The position numbers and the translations under genes are program-made. 64,000 nt of DNA, taken from the NCBI RefSeq assembly GCF_022549495.1, contig NZ_JAKZGD010000005.1, forward strand, positions 1-64,000, in the 5' to 3' direction. This DNA is from Acinetobacter sp. ANC 4805. GTDB lineage: Bacteria > Pseudomonadota > Gammaproteobacteria > Pseudomonadales > Moraxellaceae. Positions 8,524 to 18,393 of the stretch are shown here, in pieces (within the stretch, counting starts at the first letter, position 1; each line of letters opens with the position of its first letter). Under the pieces are notes generated by a model. The model did not search any database, was not told the DNA's origin, and saw only the letters and a list, made by a program, of their open reading frames with translations.

Positions 8524-10908
8524 ATGTCTACTGCCTACACCATGCAGACCGCGCCAAAAGCGTTGTTTGATTACGACAAATATTGGGCGTCGTGTTTTGA
8601 ACCCGCACCTTTTTTGCCGATGTCACGAGAAGAAATGGATCTACTCGGTTGGGATGCATGTGACTTTATTTTGGTGTGTGGTGATGCCTATATCGACCAT
8701 CCATCGTTTGTATCGGGCGTGATCGGTCGCGTACTCGAAGCACAAGGTTTCCGTGTTGGAATTATTGCACAACCAGATTGGACCAATGCTGAAAGTTTCC
8801 GTGTCTTGGGCAAACCAACAATTGCGTGGGGAGTTACCGCAGGCAATATGGATTCGATGATTAACCGTTATACGGCAGATCGTAAAATTCGTTCGGATGA
8901 TGCTTATTCGCCAAATAATGAGCCAAATAAACGCCCTGACCGTGCAGCAACAGTTTACTGCCAGCGCTGTCGAGAAGCTTTTCCTGATGTACCTGTCCTA
9001 CTCGGTGGGATTGAGGCGAGTTTACGCCGTATTGCTCATTACGATTATTGGTCTGATAAAGTACGCCGTTCGGTTTTAATGGATTCAAAAGCGGATCTAT
9101 TAATGTATGGGAATGGTGAACGTTCGATTATCGAAGTGATGCATCGTTTAGCCAAAGGTGAAAAAATCCAAGATATTACAGATGTTCGTGGCACGGCATT
9201 TATTGTGAATAAACATAATAAAAAGTCTAAAGCCAAATTTGTTGAAATCGCGAGTAATGATGTCGATACCATCGGGCGTGTTGATCAGATTATCAACCCG
9301 TATGTGATGACGGAAGATATTGATGGTTGTGAAGTTGAAAAAGAAAAAGGCAACTCACTGGCACAGTATCAGAACTTCCAAAAAGAGATCGTTGCCAATC
9401 CAATTGTGCGTGAAGGCGATAAGTTAGATCCAGATACGCAAATTGTGCAGTTAAGACCTGCGCCCTCAAAAGCAATTAAGCATAAATTGCCACCACGTGA
9501 ATTTGCAGTCATTCGTTTGCCTTCATTTGAAGAAGTGGCGAATGATCAAGTACTTTATGCACATGCCAACCGTATTCTGCATTTAGAAACCAACCCAGGT
9601 AATGCCCGTGCATTGGTACAGCGTCATGGTGAACGTGATGTTTGGATTAATCCACCTCCTATTCCTCTCATGACTGAGGAAATGGACTATGTATTTGATT
9701 TACCTTATGCACGTTTACCGCATCCAGCGTATGGCGATGCCCGTTTCCCTGCATTTGATATGATCAAGTTCTCGGTCAATATCATGCGTGGTTGTTTTGG
9801 TGGATGTACTTTCTGTTCGATTACCGAGCATGAAGGTCGTATTATTCAAAACCGTTCTGAAGATTCGATTTTGCGTGAAATCGAAAAAATTCGTGATACT
9901 GCACCTCAATTTACAGGCATTATTTCGGACTTAGGTGGCCCAACTGCAAACATGTATCGTTTGCACTGTAATGATCCTGAGATTGAAAAGAATTGCCGTA
10001 AACCGTCTTGTGTTTATCCTGGTGTTTGCCAAAACTTACATACCGATCATGCACCATTGGTTCAGCTTTATCGTAAAGCACGTGAAATCAAAGGTGTGAA
10101 GAAGATTCTGATTGGTTCAGGTTTACGTTATGACTTGGCTGTACTCAACCCTGAGTATGTGAAAGAACTGGTACAGCACCATGTGGGTGGTTATTTAAAA
10201 ATTGCGCCTGAACATACCGAACAAGGTCCATTGTCGAAGATGATGAAACCGGGAATTGGGACGTATGATCGTTTTAAACAAATGTTTGAACGTTTCAGTA
10301 AGGAAGCAGGGAAGGAACAATATTTAATTCCTTACTTTATTGCGGCGCATCCGGGTACGACCGACTATGACATGATGAACTTGGCGATTTGGTTGAAAAA
10401 GAATGGTTTCCGTGCCGATCAGGTACAAACCTTCTATCCATCACCTATGGCAACCGCAACGACAATGTACTACACAGGTAAGAATCCACTCTCTAAAGTG
10501 GCACGTTATACTGAAAATGTAGATATTGTGAAAGGTGAAAAACGCCGTCGTTTACATAAAGCATTCTTACGTTACCATGATCCAAATAACTGGCCTTTAT
10601 TGCGTGAAGCTTTAAAAGAAATGGGGCGTGTTGATTTGATTGGTAATTCAAAACAGCATTTGATTCCAACTTATCAGCCACAAGGTACGGCCGAAGGTGA
10701 ATATAAGTCTGCACGTAAGAAAAACTCGACGGTTGCTGGTGATTCGGCTAAACGTTCTGAGCAAGGACAGCCACGCCAGTCGACAGGGCAAAAACGTCCG
10801 CAAAAAGGGCAAATATTGACCCAACATACAGGTTTACCACCACGTGAAACGGGTGAGAAAAGACCATTTTCAGGGAAGCCAAAGCCTAAGTCGAAAGCAC
10901 CGCGTTAA
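8524..10908 (+). CDS. ygiQ: YgiQ family radical SAM protein
   Basis: A 794-residue radical-SAM enzyme of unknown reaction. The N-terminal YgiQ domain begins [26 protein letters not shown]. The radical-SAM cluster motif is CFGGCTFC in [20 protein letters not shown], followed by [13 protein letters not shown] and a cysteine-rich insert ([15 protein letters not shown]). The C-terminal ~90 residues are a low-complexity basic tail ([24 protein letters not shown]...), possibly for RNA or DNA contact, which is an inference. Length and order match the family. No good ribosome site is seen upstream. A terminator follows at 10920. Confidence 0.88.
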   Translation: MSTAYTMQTAPKALFDYDKYWASCFEPAPFLPMSREEMDLLGWDACDFILVCGDAYIDHPSFVSGVIGRVLEAQGFRVGIIAQPDWTNAESFRVLGKPTIAWGVTAGNMDSMINRYTADRKIRSDDAYSPNNEPNKRPDRAATVYCQRCREAFPDVPVLLGGIEASLRRIAHYDYWSDKVRRSVLMDSKADLLMYGNGERSIIEVMHRLAKGEKIQDITDVRGTAFIVNKHNKKSKAKFVEIASNDVDTIGRVDQIINPYVMTEDIDGCEVEKEKGNSLAQYQNFQKEIVANPIVREGDKLDPDTQIVQLRPAPSKAIKHKLPPREFAVIRLPSFEEVANDQVLYAHANRILHLETNPGNARALVQRHGERDVWINPPPIPLMTEEMDYVFDLPYARLPHPAYGDARFPAFDMIKFSVNIMRGCFGGCTFCSITEHEGRIIQNRSEDSILREIEKIRDTAPQFTGIISDLGGPTANMYRLHCNDPEIEKNCRKPSCVYPGVCQNLHTDHAPLVQLYRKAREIKGVKKILIGSGLRYDLAVLNPEYVKELVQHHVGGYLKIAPEHTEQGPLSKMMKPGIGTYDRFKQMFERFSKEAGKEQYLIPYFIAAHPGTTDYDMMNLAIWLKKNGFRADQVQTFYPSPMATATTMYYTGKNPLSKVARYTENVDIVKGEKRRRLHKAFLRYHDPNNWPLLREALKEMGRVDLIGNSKQHLIPTYQPQGTAEGEYKSARKKNSTVAGDSAKRSEQGQPRQSTGQKRPQKGQILTQHTGLPPRETGEKRPFSGKPKPKSKAPR

Positions 10909-10918
10909 ACTGAATTTT

Positions 10919-10950
10919 AAGAAGGCATGAGTCATCATGCCTTCTTTTTT
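10919..10950 (+). terminator. Rho-independent terminator after ygiQ
   Basis: The stem AAGAAGGCATGA / TCATGCCTTCTT with a 4-base loop is followed by a T-run, 11 bases after the ygiQ stop. Confidence 0.85.
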
Positions 10951-11026
10951 GATACAGAAATAATGATGTGGTCACAATCTGCTCATAAAAGTACAATTTA
11001 TAGAAACATATATTGACAATATCAAC

Positions 11027-11055
11027 TTGAATATTTGGTGTATGATGATTATAAA
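11027..11055 (+). promoter_or_regulatory. Candidate sigma-70 promoter for the DUF2726 gene
   Basis: TTGAAT (11027-11032) and TATAAA (11050-11055) are 17 bases apart. A start near 11062 would leave an untranslated leader of about 160 nt before the ATG at 11220. Confidence 0.45.
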
Positions 11056-11061
11056 TAAAGA

Positions 11062-11219
11062 GGTGGAACGCTTTTAAGACTTTGGTCGACGAGGGATGCT
11101 CGATTAAAAACAATTAAGTTACACTGCGAAAATGATTTTAACTATCGTTGTAACTGATGATTAAAAAAATGGCTTGAAGCCAGAAATGATTATAAAAAAT
11201 CTAAAGGGATTCGTTAGAA
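11062..11219 (+). other. Structured leader or small RNA region
   Basis: This gene-free stretch between ygiQ and the DUF2726 gene carries several inverted repeats: CGAGGGATGCTCG near 11090-11102, an AGTTACA...TGTAACT pair spanning about 11116-11157, and TGGCTTGAAGCCA near 11171-11183. The last bases (CTAAAGGGATTCGTTAG) could fold so that the AGGGA ribosome site lies in a loop. I know no RNA family that matches. It may be a regulated 5' leader. Confidence 0.3.
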
Positions 11220-11741
11220 ATGTACTATTTCATGACAATAGTTGGATTATTGTTGATTACAGCGCTGATTCTTCGGCACTTGCATCAAAACCGACGTCAG
11301 GACAGCCCACTGAAACGCCGTGGTATTCTCAATATTTCTGAGCAAATCACCTTAATGCGTTTACAGGCTGTTTTACCTCGTCATACGATTTTGGCGCATG
11401 TGTCTTTTGATGCCTTATTGACAACAAAATATATGCATACACGTCGTAAGTATCAGGGCTTGGTTGCTGATTTTGTGGTACTCGATCAGCAACACCAAGT
11501 GCTTGCAATTATTGAAATTGCTGATGAGTCTTATGTCAATCGTTTGCACCAGAAGCATTATCAGGATAGCTTATTAGAGTTAGCTGGGTATAAAGTGCTG
11601 CGTTATAGCAGTATTCCAACTGAGCAGGAATTACGTGAAGATCTTGTGCTAGATGTGTTTGAATCCAAGATTCCTGTTACTGCTATATCAAAAGCCGAGC
11701 GCGTGATGAAATATAATGTGCTTACAGCAAAATCATCTTAA
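11220..11741 (+). CDS. DUF2726 domain protein, membrane-anchored
   Basis: A 173-residue protein with one N-terminal membrane helix (MTIVGLLLITALILRHL) and a cytoplasmic domain. The domain pattern (RRGILNISEQITLMRLQAVLP, ILAHVSFDALLTTK, YQGLVADFVVLDQQHQVLAIIEIAD) is that of DUF2726, a restriction-endonuclease-like fold in which D in VADFVV and E in IIEIAD would be the active-site acids. It may act on nucleic acid at the membrane, but no member's role is clear to me. Its stop codon directly abuts the stop of the converging RidA gene with no bases between. The leader before it is long and structured. Confidence 0.65.
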   Translation: MYYFMTIVGLLLITALILRHLHQNRRQDSPLKRRGILNISEQITLMRLQAVLPRHTILAHVSFDALLTTKYMHTRRKYQGLVADFVVLDQQHQVLAIIEIADESYVNRLHQKHYQDSLLELAGYKVLRYSSIPTEQELREDLVLDVFESKIPVTAISKAERVMKYNVLTAKSS

Positions 11742-12095
11742 CTAGGGACGTACTGCTGTGACGGTCATTTCGACTAACACATCAGGTGTATAGAGTTTAG
11801 ATTCTACACAAGTGCGTGCAGGAGGGTGCCCTTCAGCAATCCACTGATCCCATACAGCATTCATAGCGGCATAATCATTTTCAATGTCTTTTAAGAAGAT
11901 CAGCACAGATAAAATATGCGTTTTATCTGTGCCAGCTTCTGCAAGTAGACGATCAATATTATCTAAAGTTTGTTGTGTCTGTGCAGTGACATCAACACTG
12001 GTATCATCTGCCAGTTGACCCGCCAAATGAACTAAGTTTCCTGAAATTGCGACTTCGCAATAACGTGAAGTGACATGGAGTCTTTGCACAGCCAT
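11742..12095 (-). CDS. RidA family protein (reactive enamine/imine deaminase)
   Basis: A 117-residue cytoplasmic protein of the YjgF/YER057c/UK114 family, which hydrolyses reactive enamines and imines made by PLP enzymes. The conserved arginine that holds the substrate carboxylate is R94 in PPARTCVESKLY, and E110 sits in VEMTVTAV. Length is close to the usual 110-130. The N-terminal part lacks some canonical RidA residues, so it belongs to a Rid side branch (Rid2-7 type). It converges with the DUF2726 gene with no gap. Confidence 0.8.
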   Translation of the reverse strand: MAVQRLHVTSRYCEVAISGNLVHLAGQLADDTSVDVTAQTQQTLDNIDRLLAEAGTDKTHILSVLIFLKDIENDYAAMNAVWDQWIAEGHPPARTCVESKLYTPDVLVEMTVTAVRP

Positions 12096-12170
12096 AAAGA
12101 ATTACCTCATCAAAGTTAATAGCTAGAATTGTACTTGATGACCTTTTGCCACAGTGTAATTTTGTTTGAA

Positions 12171-12374
12171 TCAGGCTGAAAAAGTTTCTATTTCCATTAA
12201 ATTACGCTGTTGAAAAAATAAAATACAATGTTGTTGTGGGCAAATAATCATATTACCTAAATTGAGAAACTGGATTTTGGCTTGGCGTAGTTGATTTAGG
12301 CAAGTGGCGATAGAACTATGCACAGGGCAAAGCTGTTTTATTTGGCTTAATGCTGAATAAGTGGTTGGGTACAT
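12171..12374 (-). CDS. Small protein of unknown function
   Basis: A 67-residue frame with a plausible ribosome site (AGGAA, about 9 bases before the ATG). It has four cysteines (LCPVHSSIATC, IICPQQHCILFF), and the CPQQHC pair could bind metal. I do not recognise it and see no domain. It lies between the RidA gene and creD on the same strand. Confidence 0.4.
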   Translation of the reverse strand: MYPTTYSALSQIKQLCPVHSSIATCLNQLRQAKIQFLNLGNMIICPQQHCILFFQQRNLMEIETFSA

Positions 12375-12436
12375 TATTTTATTCCTATTAATATGATTTA
12401 GTGCTTGGGCGAAATGAGAATTTCACCCAACTCGAT

Positions 12437-13849
12437 TTATATGGTTTGTTGTTCTGATTGATACCAATTGACATGACGAGTAATAAACATGACGCAGGCG
12501 ATAAGAATGAAGGAAAGAATAGAACCAAATAAAAAGGTTTTGCCACTGGATTGCAGCAGTAGATACATCATGCCGTAAAGAACACTGAGCATAAGACCAA
12601 AGAGCAGTGCTGCTTTAAAGCCTTGAACAACAAAGTATAAATACCATGTAATTAAGCTGATACAGGCAATTGCAGCAACTAAATAGGCTAATGCAAACGC
12701 ATAGTATTCACTGATTGAAAGTAATAATACAAAGAACACGCCTTGTGCCATAGCAACTAACGCATATTGGACGGGATGAATTTTAAGGCTTTTTAAGACC
12801 TCGAATAAGAAGAAGCAACCAAAGGTAATAATAATGATCATGATGCCGTATTTAATGGCACGATCAGTTTGAGTATAAATATTCACAGGTTGTAAGAACT
12901 GAGTTGAAATACCTGAAATATTGGTTGTAGATGAATCTTTAGCAGCATCTACAGCACTGACAGGATAGCTTTGATTGTTTAGAAGTTGATAAAAGCACTG
13001 GCTATTTTCACACATGGAAATGCTGTCTAAATTACGTTTGCCTAAAGCGATATTCTTCCAATTTGCTTGGAATTGTTGTTTTTTACGGGGCTTTTGAAAC
13101 GGTAAACTTTGTCCATCATATTTGACATCGCCCCAGTTACCTGCGGCTTGATAGGTCATTTCATTACTGGTGGGAAGAAATGTAAATTTATTGAGTCCTT
13201 CTAGCTTGAATTGCAGATTAAATTTAAACCCTTGTTGAAATTTCTGGATTAACTCAGGATATTGTTTTGCTGTGATATGCATCAGATCAAAGCCTTGCTG
13301 ACCTTGGCTTTGTTCAGCAAAATCGAATTTATAGGCTTTGCCATCAATATTAAACATCGGTTTGGCATTTAACCCGCGTGCATCCTGAATTGGGAAAATA
13401 ATTTCAGCCTGATCCCAGAGATAGTTGCGTTGAGATTCATTGCCGACCGCTTTAAATACCCCCTTACCAGACATCGTATTTTGATAGCTGATGGCTTTAT
13501 AAATATTACGTTTGTAAGTGCTGTCTGATACGTCAAATTGTGCTGTCCAGTCTGCTGTTTCTGCTCCTAAAGTAACAAAAACGGTTTGAGTACAATCATA
13601 GGTCTTCTTTTCTTCATTGGTACATGTGGTTTGCATTTGATAAGGAAGTTTTAAATAAGGTGCAATGACTTGCTGTGGTCGAATTTGTTCATTGGCAATA
13701 TCCCGAATCACTTGTTGTTGATAGCTTTGGCGTTCAGTCACCAAATTTGAAATAAAGAAAAGACCAATATAAAAGACCAAAATAAGGAACAGAATTGCTC
13801 CTATTTTGAGATTAATAAAATTACGGTGCATGGTGGAATCCATTGTCAT
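12437..13849 (-). CDS. creD: Inner-membrane protein CreD
   Basis: A 470-residue inner-membrane protein. An N-terminal helix (FINLKIGAILFLILVFYIGLFF) is followed by a large periplasmic region and about five C-terminal helices (from IKYGIMIIIITFGCFFLFEV on). The segment LKSLKIHPVQYALVAMAQGVFFVLLLSISEY is typical of CreD, which is controlled by the CreBC two-component system and linked to envelope integrity and beta-lactam response in other gamma-proteobacteria. It starts 57 bases after the creC stop, and a Cre-tag-like repeat (13911-13926) overlaps the creC end. Confidence 0.9.
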   Translation of the reverse strand: MTMDSTMHRNFINLKIGAILFLILVFYIGLFFISNLVTERQSYQQQVIRDIANEQIRPQQVIAPYLKLPYQMQTTCTNEEKKTYDCTQTVFVTLGAETADWTAQFDVSDSTYKRNIYKAISYQNTMSGKGVFKAVGNESQRNYLWDQAEIIFPIQDARGLNAKPMFNIDGKAYKFDFAEQSQGQQGFDLMHITAKQYPELIQKFQQGFKFNLQFKLEGLNKFTFLPTSNEMTYQAAGNWGDVKYDGQSLPFQKPRKKQQFQANWKNIALGKRNLDSISMCENSQCFYQLLNNQSYPVSAVDAAKDSSTTNISGISTQFLQPVNIYTQTDRAIKYGIMIIIITFGCFFLFEVLKSLKIHPVQYALVAMAQGVFFVLLLSISEYYAFALAYLVAAIACISLITWYLYFVVQGFKAALLFGLMLSVLYGMMYLLLQSSGKTFLFGSILSFILIACVMFITRHVNWYQSEQQTI

Positions 13850-13906
13850 TGTGATATGACAAGTATCCTGAATCGAGATGCGCTTCGGATGAGTTCCGCT
13901 TGAAGC

Positions 13907-15373
13907 TTATGTGAAGTTTGTATGAAGTGTCAGTGTGACCAGTACGCCAGAACTATGATTTCCTAAGAAATCGAGAGCATTTTTTGAGATATTTTGAATG
14001 CTAATTTTACCTTGATGTTGCTGAATAATTTGCTGCACGATGCTAAGACCAATTCCTGTACTTCGTTGTTGATTGTGCGGACGTGGTAGCGAAAAATAAG
14101 TCTCAAAAACACGCTTCAGGGCGTATTCAGGAATCGCTTCAGCCTCATTAAACAAGAAAATTTCAATACTGTTCGTAACGCTATGCTCTTTCACTTGAAC
14201 TGCAATCAAGCCTTGTTCAGGGCAGAAATCTCTTGCATTATCCAATAGATTGTTGAGGGCTTGTTTTAGCCAAAATGGGTCAGCATAGATTGAGCAATGT
14301 TCAGGAAGATCAAGCCGTATCTGTATTTGTTTACGCTGTAATGCGCTTTGTTGTTGCTGAAAACCTTGTTGAATCAGTGTGCTTAGATCGAGCATTTGAA
14401 ATTCTAAAACATGCTGATTTTTTTCGAGTCGTGTCAGTAATAGCATACGTTCGATTAAGGATTGTAGACGCTGACCTTGTTGCACAATATGGGTTGCAAA
14501 TTGCTGTTGATCTTCTAAGGGGAGATCATCCTGTAACAATTCTGCACTGGCTTGAATCGCAGTCAGTGGGCTTTTAAGCTCATGGGTGAGTGTATTGACA
14601 TAGTTTTCAACATAGGCACGATCTTCCAACTTTTCCCGCATTTCACTCAGGGCTTGGGTCACTTGATTCAGCTCTTTGGCTGAATAGAAAAACGGAGCTT
14701 GATTCACAGGCGCGAGTGCTTGGGCATAGCGTCGCACCCGATCGATACTATGTTTGAGCCAATAAGCCACCATGCTAGCAAGTAATAAGCTGAGCGCTGC
14801 AATCCACAAGGCTTGATGAATGAGCTGTTGTTCGGCACGTTCAATATAGGGTTGTACGGATTGATTGGGTTTGCCGATACTCACCACACCGAGTAATTGT
14901 TGCTTATAGATAATTGGTGCAGCAATATGCATCACACTGCTACTTCGATCATTGGGATTGGTGGCGGTAGAGCGTGCGCCGTACTTGCCACGTAGCGTTA
15001 GGTAAACATCATTCCATTTAGAATAATCTTGCCCAACGGCTTGTCCTTCGGAATCGTAAATGACGATACCCTGTTGATTAGTAATATATAGTTGTTGGTT
15101 AATTTCATCTTTTTTATGTTGCCAAATCGTTGCATCAAGTTGACGTGATAAAGCAGCTTGAATCTTCTGATCGAACTCAGGGGTATTGACCTGTTGTTGA
15201 TCGACGTCTTCGGCAATCAGTTGCGCAATAATATTGGCATTTTCAGCGAGCGTATCTTCAACTACTTGTCGTACATTGGGTTTGACTTGTTGAGTCAGAG
15301 TATAGGCAATAAAGCTGAGGCTCAGTACCACCACCAAGCTAAAGAAAAACCAAATGCGGATAAAGATGGACAT
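13907..15373 (-). CDS. creC: Sensor histidine kinase CreC
   Basis: A 488-residue membrane kinase: first helix at about 8-27, a periplasmic sensor region to about 185, second helix at about 188-205, then HAMP, dimerisation and ATPase domains. The phospho-accepting histidine is H264 in TLTHELKSPLTAIQASAELL. The N box is LNNLLDNARDFCP and the G boxes include STGIGLSIVQQII. It should phosphorylate CreB. Unlike the usual creB-creC order in one transcript, here creB (16313-17026) is separated from creC by an AT-rich gene on the opposite strand, so creC must have its own promoter. Confidence 0.9.
   Translation of the reverse strand: MSIFIRIWFFFSLVVVLSLSFIAYTLTQQVKPNVRQVVEDTLAENANIIAQLIAEDVDQQQVNTPEFDQKIQAALSRQLDATIWQHKKDEINQQLYITNQQGIVIYDSEGQAVGQDYSKWNDVYLTLRGKYGARSTATNPNDRSSSVMHIAAPIIYKQQLLGVVSIGKPNQSVQPYIERAEQQLIHQALWIAALSLLLASMVAYWLKHSIDRVRRYAQALAPVNQAPFFYSAKELNQVTQALSEMREKLEDRAYVENYVNTLTHELKSPLTAIQASAELLQDDLPLEDQQQFATHIVQQGQRLQSLIERMLLLTRLEKNQHVLEFQMLDLSTLIQQGFQQQQSALQRKQIQIRLDLPEHCSIYADPFWLKQALNNLLDNARDFCPEQGLIAVQVKEHSVTNSIEIFLFNEAEAIPEYALKRVFETYFSLPRPHNQQRSTGIGLSIVQQIIQQHQGKISIQNISKNALDFLGNHSSGVLVTLTLHTNFT
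13911..13926 (-). promoter_or_regulatory. Cre-tag-like direct repeat upstream of creD
   Basis: On the minus strand the sequence reads TTCAT-ACAAAC-TTCAC, one mismatch from the known CreB site TTCAC-N6-TTCAC. It overlaps the last codons of creC and lies 62-77 bases upstream of creD. This would make creD a CreB target, as in E. coli. Confidence 0.5.
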
Positions 15374-15514
15374 AATAAAAGTGGAGTTTTAATTGTTGTG
15401 TTTGAGTTTAATACTAATCGAACTAAGTAGTGTGGGTAAATTGAAAAATGGGCTAGAAAATATTAAGATTCATCATCATAATTTTTTAAAAATGATAAAT
15501 TTAAGGAAATAATT

Positions 15515-16312
15515 TTGAATAAGATAATCTTAATTTTTAGTTTGTTATGTACTACAAGCTGCTTTGCAATAAATCCTGATCAAGAATATATGATGTTCTT
15601 AAAAAAATATGAAGAACTCTCTAATTTGAATGATGCTAAAGAAATGGATATGTATGCTGATGATGCAAAAATTACGATGAAAGGAATTGCATCTGATGGT
15701 ATAGAACGTTCGATGAGTATGTCAGGTAAGAAAGCAAAAGAATTCTATTTAGAAAATATGGAAATAATTAAAAAAATAGGGTCTCAAATAAAATTTAGTA
15801 ATGTAACCGTAGTTAGAGGTCAGAACTCTACAAAAATAAAAGCTTCAAGGTATGGTAATGAAAAATGCTATACTGATAATGACTATTATATGGTAGTAAC
15901 TAAAAAGGAAGATAAAAAGCTTTATATCACAGAAGAATATTTGACAATACCACAAGAAAACCTATGTAAAGAAGGGATCAAAGATGATTTGGCTCTTCAA
16001 TTATCTTTATATGCAAATTTTATGCAGAAAAATCTTCCAATGCAGGTTGATAGAGAAACGAATTTAGAAAAAATTACTGCTCAAGATAAAGAGCTGATAT
16101 TTGTTTTTCGATTTATTCATTTTACAGCAAATGATTTTTCAAAAGAGCAATGGGAAATTAATGGAGTCCCACAACTTATTCAAAATATCTGTAAAGATAT
16201 ACCTATGAAAGAGCGATTGGATAAGGGCGCACAGCTTAATTTTAAAGTTTATTATTCAGATTATACTCCTATTACTGATATTAAAATGACGAAGCAGGAT
16301 TGTAGTATTTAA
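15515..16312 (+). CDS. Exported protein of unknown function, inserted between creB and creC
   Basis: A 265-residue protein with a clear signal peptide (MNKIILIFSLLCTTSCFA). The start is TTG at 15515 with a good ribosome site (AAGGAA, 6 bases upstream). The first part after the signal (YMMFLKKYEELSNLNDAKEMDMYADDAKITMKGI) has the look of an NTF2-like/SnoaL fold, where a helix pair is followed by a strand carrying the YADDAKI motif. This is inference. It is more AT-rich and lysine-rich than its neighbours, which suggests later acquisition. Its stop codon directly abuts the creB stop. Confidence 0.6.
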   Translation: MNKIILIFSLLCTTSCFAINPDQEYMMFLKKYEELSNLNDAKEMDMYADDAKITMKGIASDGIERSMSMSGKKAKEFYLENMEIIKKIGSQIKFSNVTVVRGQNSTKIKASRYGNEKCYTDNDYYMVVTKKEDKKLYITEEYLTIPQENLCKEGIKDDLALQLSLYANFMQKNLPMQVDRETNLEKITAQDKELIFVFRFIHFTANDFSKEQWEINGVPQLIQNICKDIPMKERLDKGAQLNFKVYYSDYTPITDIKMTKQDCSI

Positions 16313-17026
16313 TTAACTTTGAATTAAACTATACCCAAACCCCCGATGCGTCCGAATAGGATCATCAGGGGTAATTTGTTTAAGCTTTTGCCTTAAACTT
16401 TTGATATGTGTATCCACCGTTCGTTCTAAACTATGCTCAGGATGTTCCCAAATATGATCCATGAGTTGTTGACGGCTAAACACTTGTTCTGGATGCTGAA
16501 TTAGTAAAAACAACAAACGATATTCATAACGCGTCAGTTGCAGCATTTGCCCATGATATTGAATTTGTAGAGATTGCGGATTACATATCCACGTAGCGGA
16601 GTGTAGAGTAATTTCTGTTTGAATGATTGGTAGTTGTGGTGGAATATTTTGCGTTTGTACTTCCATTCTGCGCCATATTGCTTTGATTCGTGCCACAATT
16701 TCACGTGCGCTAAAAGGCTTGGTGCAATAATCATCAGCCCCGATTTCTAAACCGACCACACGATCAATTTCGTCATCACGCGCGGTTAAAAACAATAGAG
16801 GTGTTTGATATTTTTGACGTAGTTGTTTGCAGACTTCAAAACCATTGAGATCAGGTAAACCCACATCTAAAATAATAAAATCAAAAGTCTGTTGAGAGAG
16901 TAATTCGAGTGCTTGCGTTCCTGTATTTGCCCAACTGACACTCCAACCTTCTCGCTCAAGCGCATAACGAAGGGGCAGCACAATTGCGGCTTCATCTTCA
17001 ATACAGAGAATTTGTTTTTGATTCAT
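16313..17026 (-). CDS. creB: Response regulator CreB
   Basis: A 237-residue OmpR-type regulator. The receiver domain has the acidic pair E10/D11, the phospho-accepting D54 in IILDVGLPDLNG, and K in DDYCTKPFSARE. The C-terminal winged helix shows LTRYEYRLLFLLIQHPEQVFSRQQLMDHIWEHPEHSLERTVDTHIKSLRQKL. Partner kinase CreC lies 940 bases downstream on the same strand, split off by the gene at 15515-16312. Likely targets include creD. Confidence 0.9.
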   Translation of the reverse strand: MNQKQILCIEDEAAIVLPLRYALEREGWSVSWANTGTQALELLSQQTFDFIILDVGLPDLNGFEVCKQLRQKYQTPLLFLTARDDEIDRVVGLEIGADDYCTKPFSAREIVARIKAIWRRMEVQTQNIPPQLPIIQTEITLHSATWICNPQSLQIQYHGQMLQLTRYEYRLLFLLIQHPEQVFSRQQLMDHIWEHPEHSLERTVDTHIKSLRQKLKQITPDDPIRTHRGFGYSLIQS

Positions 17027-17077
17027 AATGATCAGTAATCAATATTTTCTAATTTTATGATGTTAGTTTAACTGAAG

Positions 17078-17332
17078 TCAGGAAAGAGGAAAGCCGTATT
17101 CAGGATTTTTATAAAAGACAAATAAGAAAAGGACACCTAAAGTGCCCTGTAATATTCGGATTTGATCGTCACGCCAACCACAGGAGCAAATGCTAAAAGC
17201 GAGGATTTCTTTAGCAAGGGCAAGCAACAAGGATAATGTTACTGCGCCGCTTAGAGTACTGAAAACCGAATAAAAAGCAAACATAAATTTTAGTCTGAAT
17301 CGTGCTTTTGTGTAAAAAAACGACACTACCAT
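17078..17332 (-). CDS. Small membrane protein of unknown function
   Basis: An 84-residue frame whose ATG overlaps the dinB stop (ATGGTAG), as in translationally coupled genes. Two hydrophobic stretches are visible ([23 protein letters not shown] and [15 protein letters not shown]), so it would be a small membrane protein. No family is recognised. It may be a real distal gene of the dinB cluster or chance. Confidence 0.4.
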   Translation of the reverse strand: MVVSFFYTKARFRLKFMFAFYSVFSTLSGAVTLSLLLALAKEILAFSICSCGWRDDQIRILQGTLGVLFLFVFYKNPEYGFPLS

Positions 17333-18393
17333 AAAGAAAGCTGTGATTCTTGCTGTAAGGGTTGTAATTGATAGACGCCTACGCCGACTAGACGGAATTG
17401 AAAAGTAGGGCCAATATGCATTTCATTGAGCAATTGCAAAACCACTTGTCCTAAGTCTTGTTGAGATTGTAATGCCTGCTTGAAGCTTTTACTGTGCTGT
17501 AATACCTGAAAATTTTTTAATTTTAGTTTGACGCTCACACCGCGAGCCGTGAGTTGTTTTTTATTCAAACTTCGCCATACTTGTTCAGCTAAGGGCTGCC
17601 ATGTGTGACTGCATTGCTCAAGCGTGTAATCATCGTCAAAGGTAATTTCTTTTGAAATTTGCTGACGTTCCCGTTCGGCTTTGACAGGACGATGGTCAAT
17701 CCCTTGTGCATATAAATAGAGTTGTTTGCCGTATTTTCCAAAATGATGAATCAGGACATTTTCTTCGACCTTTTGTAGATCGCCGAGCGTATGTAAATTT
17801 AATTGATGCAATTTTTCGTGTGTGACTTTACCGACTCCTGGAATTTTATTGAGGGCTAAATCCTGAATAAAATTGAGTACCTGATGGGGCTTAATCACAA
17901 ATAAACCGTTGGGTTTGTTCCAGTCTGAGGCAATTTTTGCCAGAAATTTATTGGGTGCTACACCAGCGGAAGCTGTAAGTCCTGTTATTGCAAAAATATC
18001 AGCGCGAATGTGTGCCGCGACTTCAGTCGCACTGGGAATATTTTTTAGGTTTTCAGTGACATCCAAATAAGCTTCATCTAAAGATAAGGGCTCAATCAGG
18101 GGGGTATATTGTTGGAAAATTTGATGAATTTGTGCTGAGACTTCACGATATTTTTCAAAATTAGGCTCAATCACCACAACTTGTGGGCAGAGCTTTTTAG
18201 CTTGCCCCATCGACATGGCAGAGCGCAGACCAAAGACACGAGCAGGGTACGATGCTGCTGCAATCACTGCACGCGGATGATGAGATGAAATCACCACAGG
18301 TAATTCTTTCAGATCTGGGCGATCTTTGAGTTCAACCGATGCGTAAAAGGCATCCATATCAATATGGATGATTTTGCGTAGTTCACTTGGCAT
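17326..18393 (-). CDS. dinB: DNA polymerase IV
   Basis: A Y-family lesion-bypass polymerase of 355 residues from the ATG at 18393; a TTG two codons upstream is less likely. The catalytic start [19 protein letters not shown] carries the first aspartate, and [10 protein letters not shown] holds the other acidic residues. Then come the helix-hairpin-helix ([12 protein letters not shown]) and the little-finger domain. The usual C-terminal clamp-binding tail may be QLSLW. The start overlaps the end of the lysozyme gene by 11 bases, so the two are coupled. No LexA site is expected, since Acinetobacter lacks an E. coli-type LexA (known). Confidence 0.92.
   Translation of the reverse strand: MPSELRKIIHIDMDAFYASVELKDRPDLKELPVVISSHHPRAVIAAASYPARVFGLRSAMSMGQAKKLCPQVVVIEPNFEKYREVSAQIHQIFQQYTPLIEPLSLDEAYLDVTENLKNIPSATEVAAHIRADIFAITGLTASAGVAPNKFLAKIASDWNKPNGLFVIKPHQVLNFIQDLALNKIPGVGKVTHEKLHQLNLHTLGDLQKVEENVLIHHFGKYGKQLYLYAQGIDHRPVKAERERQQISKEITFDDDYTLEQCSHTWQPLAEQVWRSLNKKQLTARGVSVKLKLKNFQVLQHSKSFKQALQSQQDLGQVVLQLLNEMHIGPTFQFRLVGVGVYQLQPLQQESQLSLW

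Noticed and set aside
11013..11046. TTGACA with TATGAT as a promoter before the DUF2726 gene
   Set aside because: The spacing is 22 bases, too long; TTGAAT-17-TATAAA just downstream fits better.
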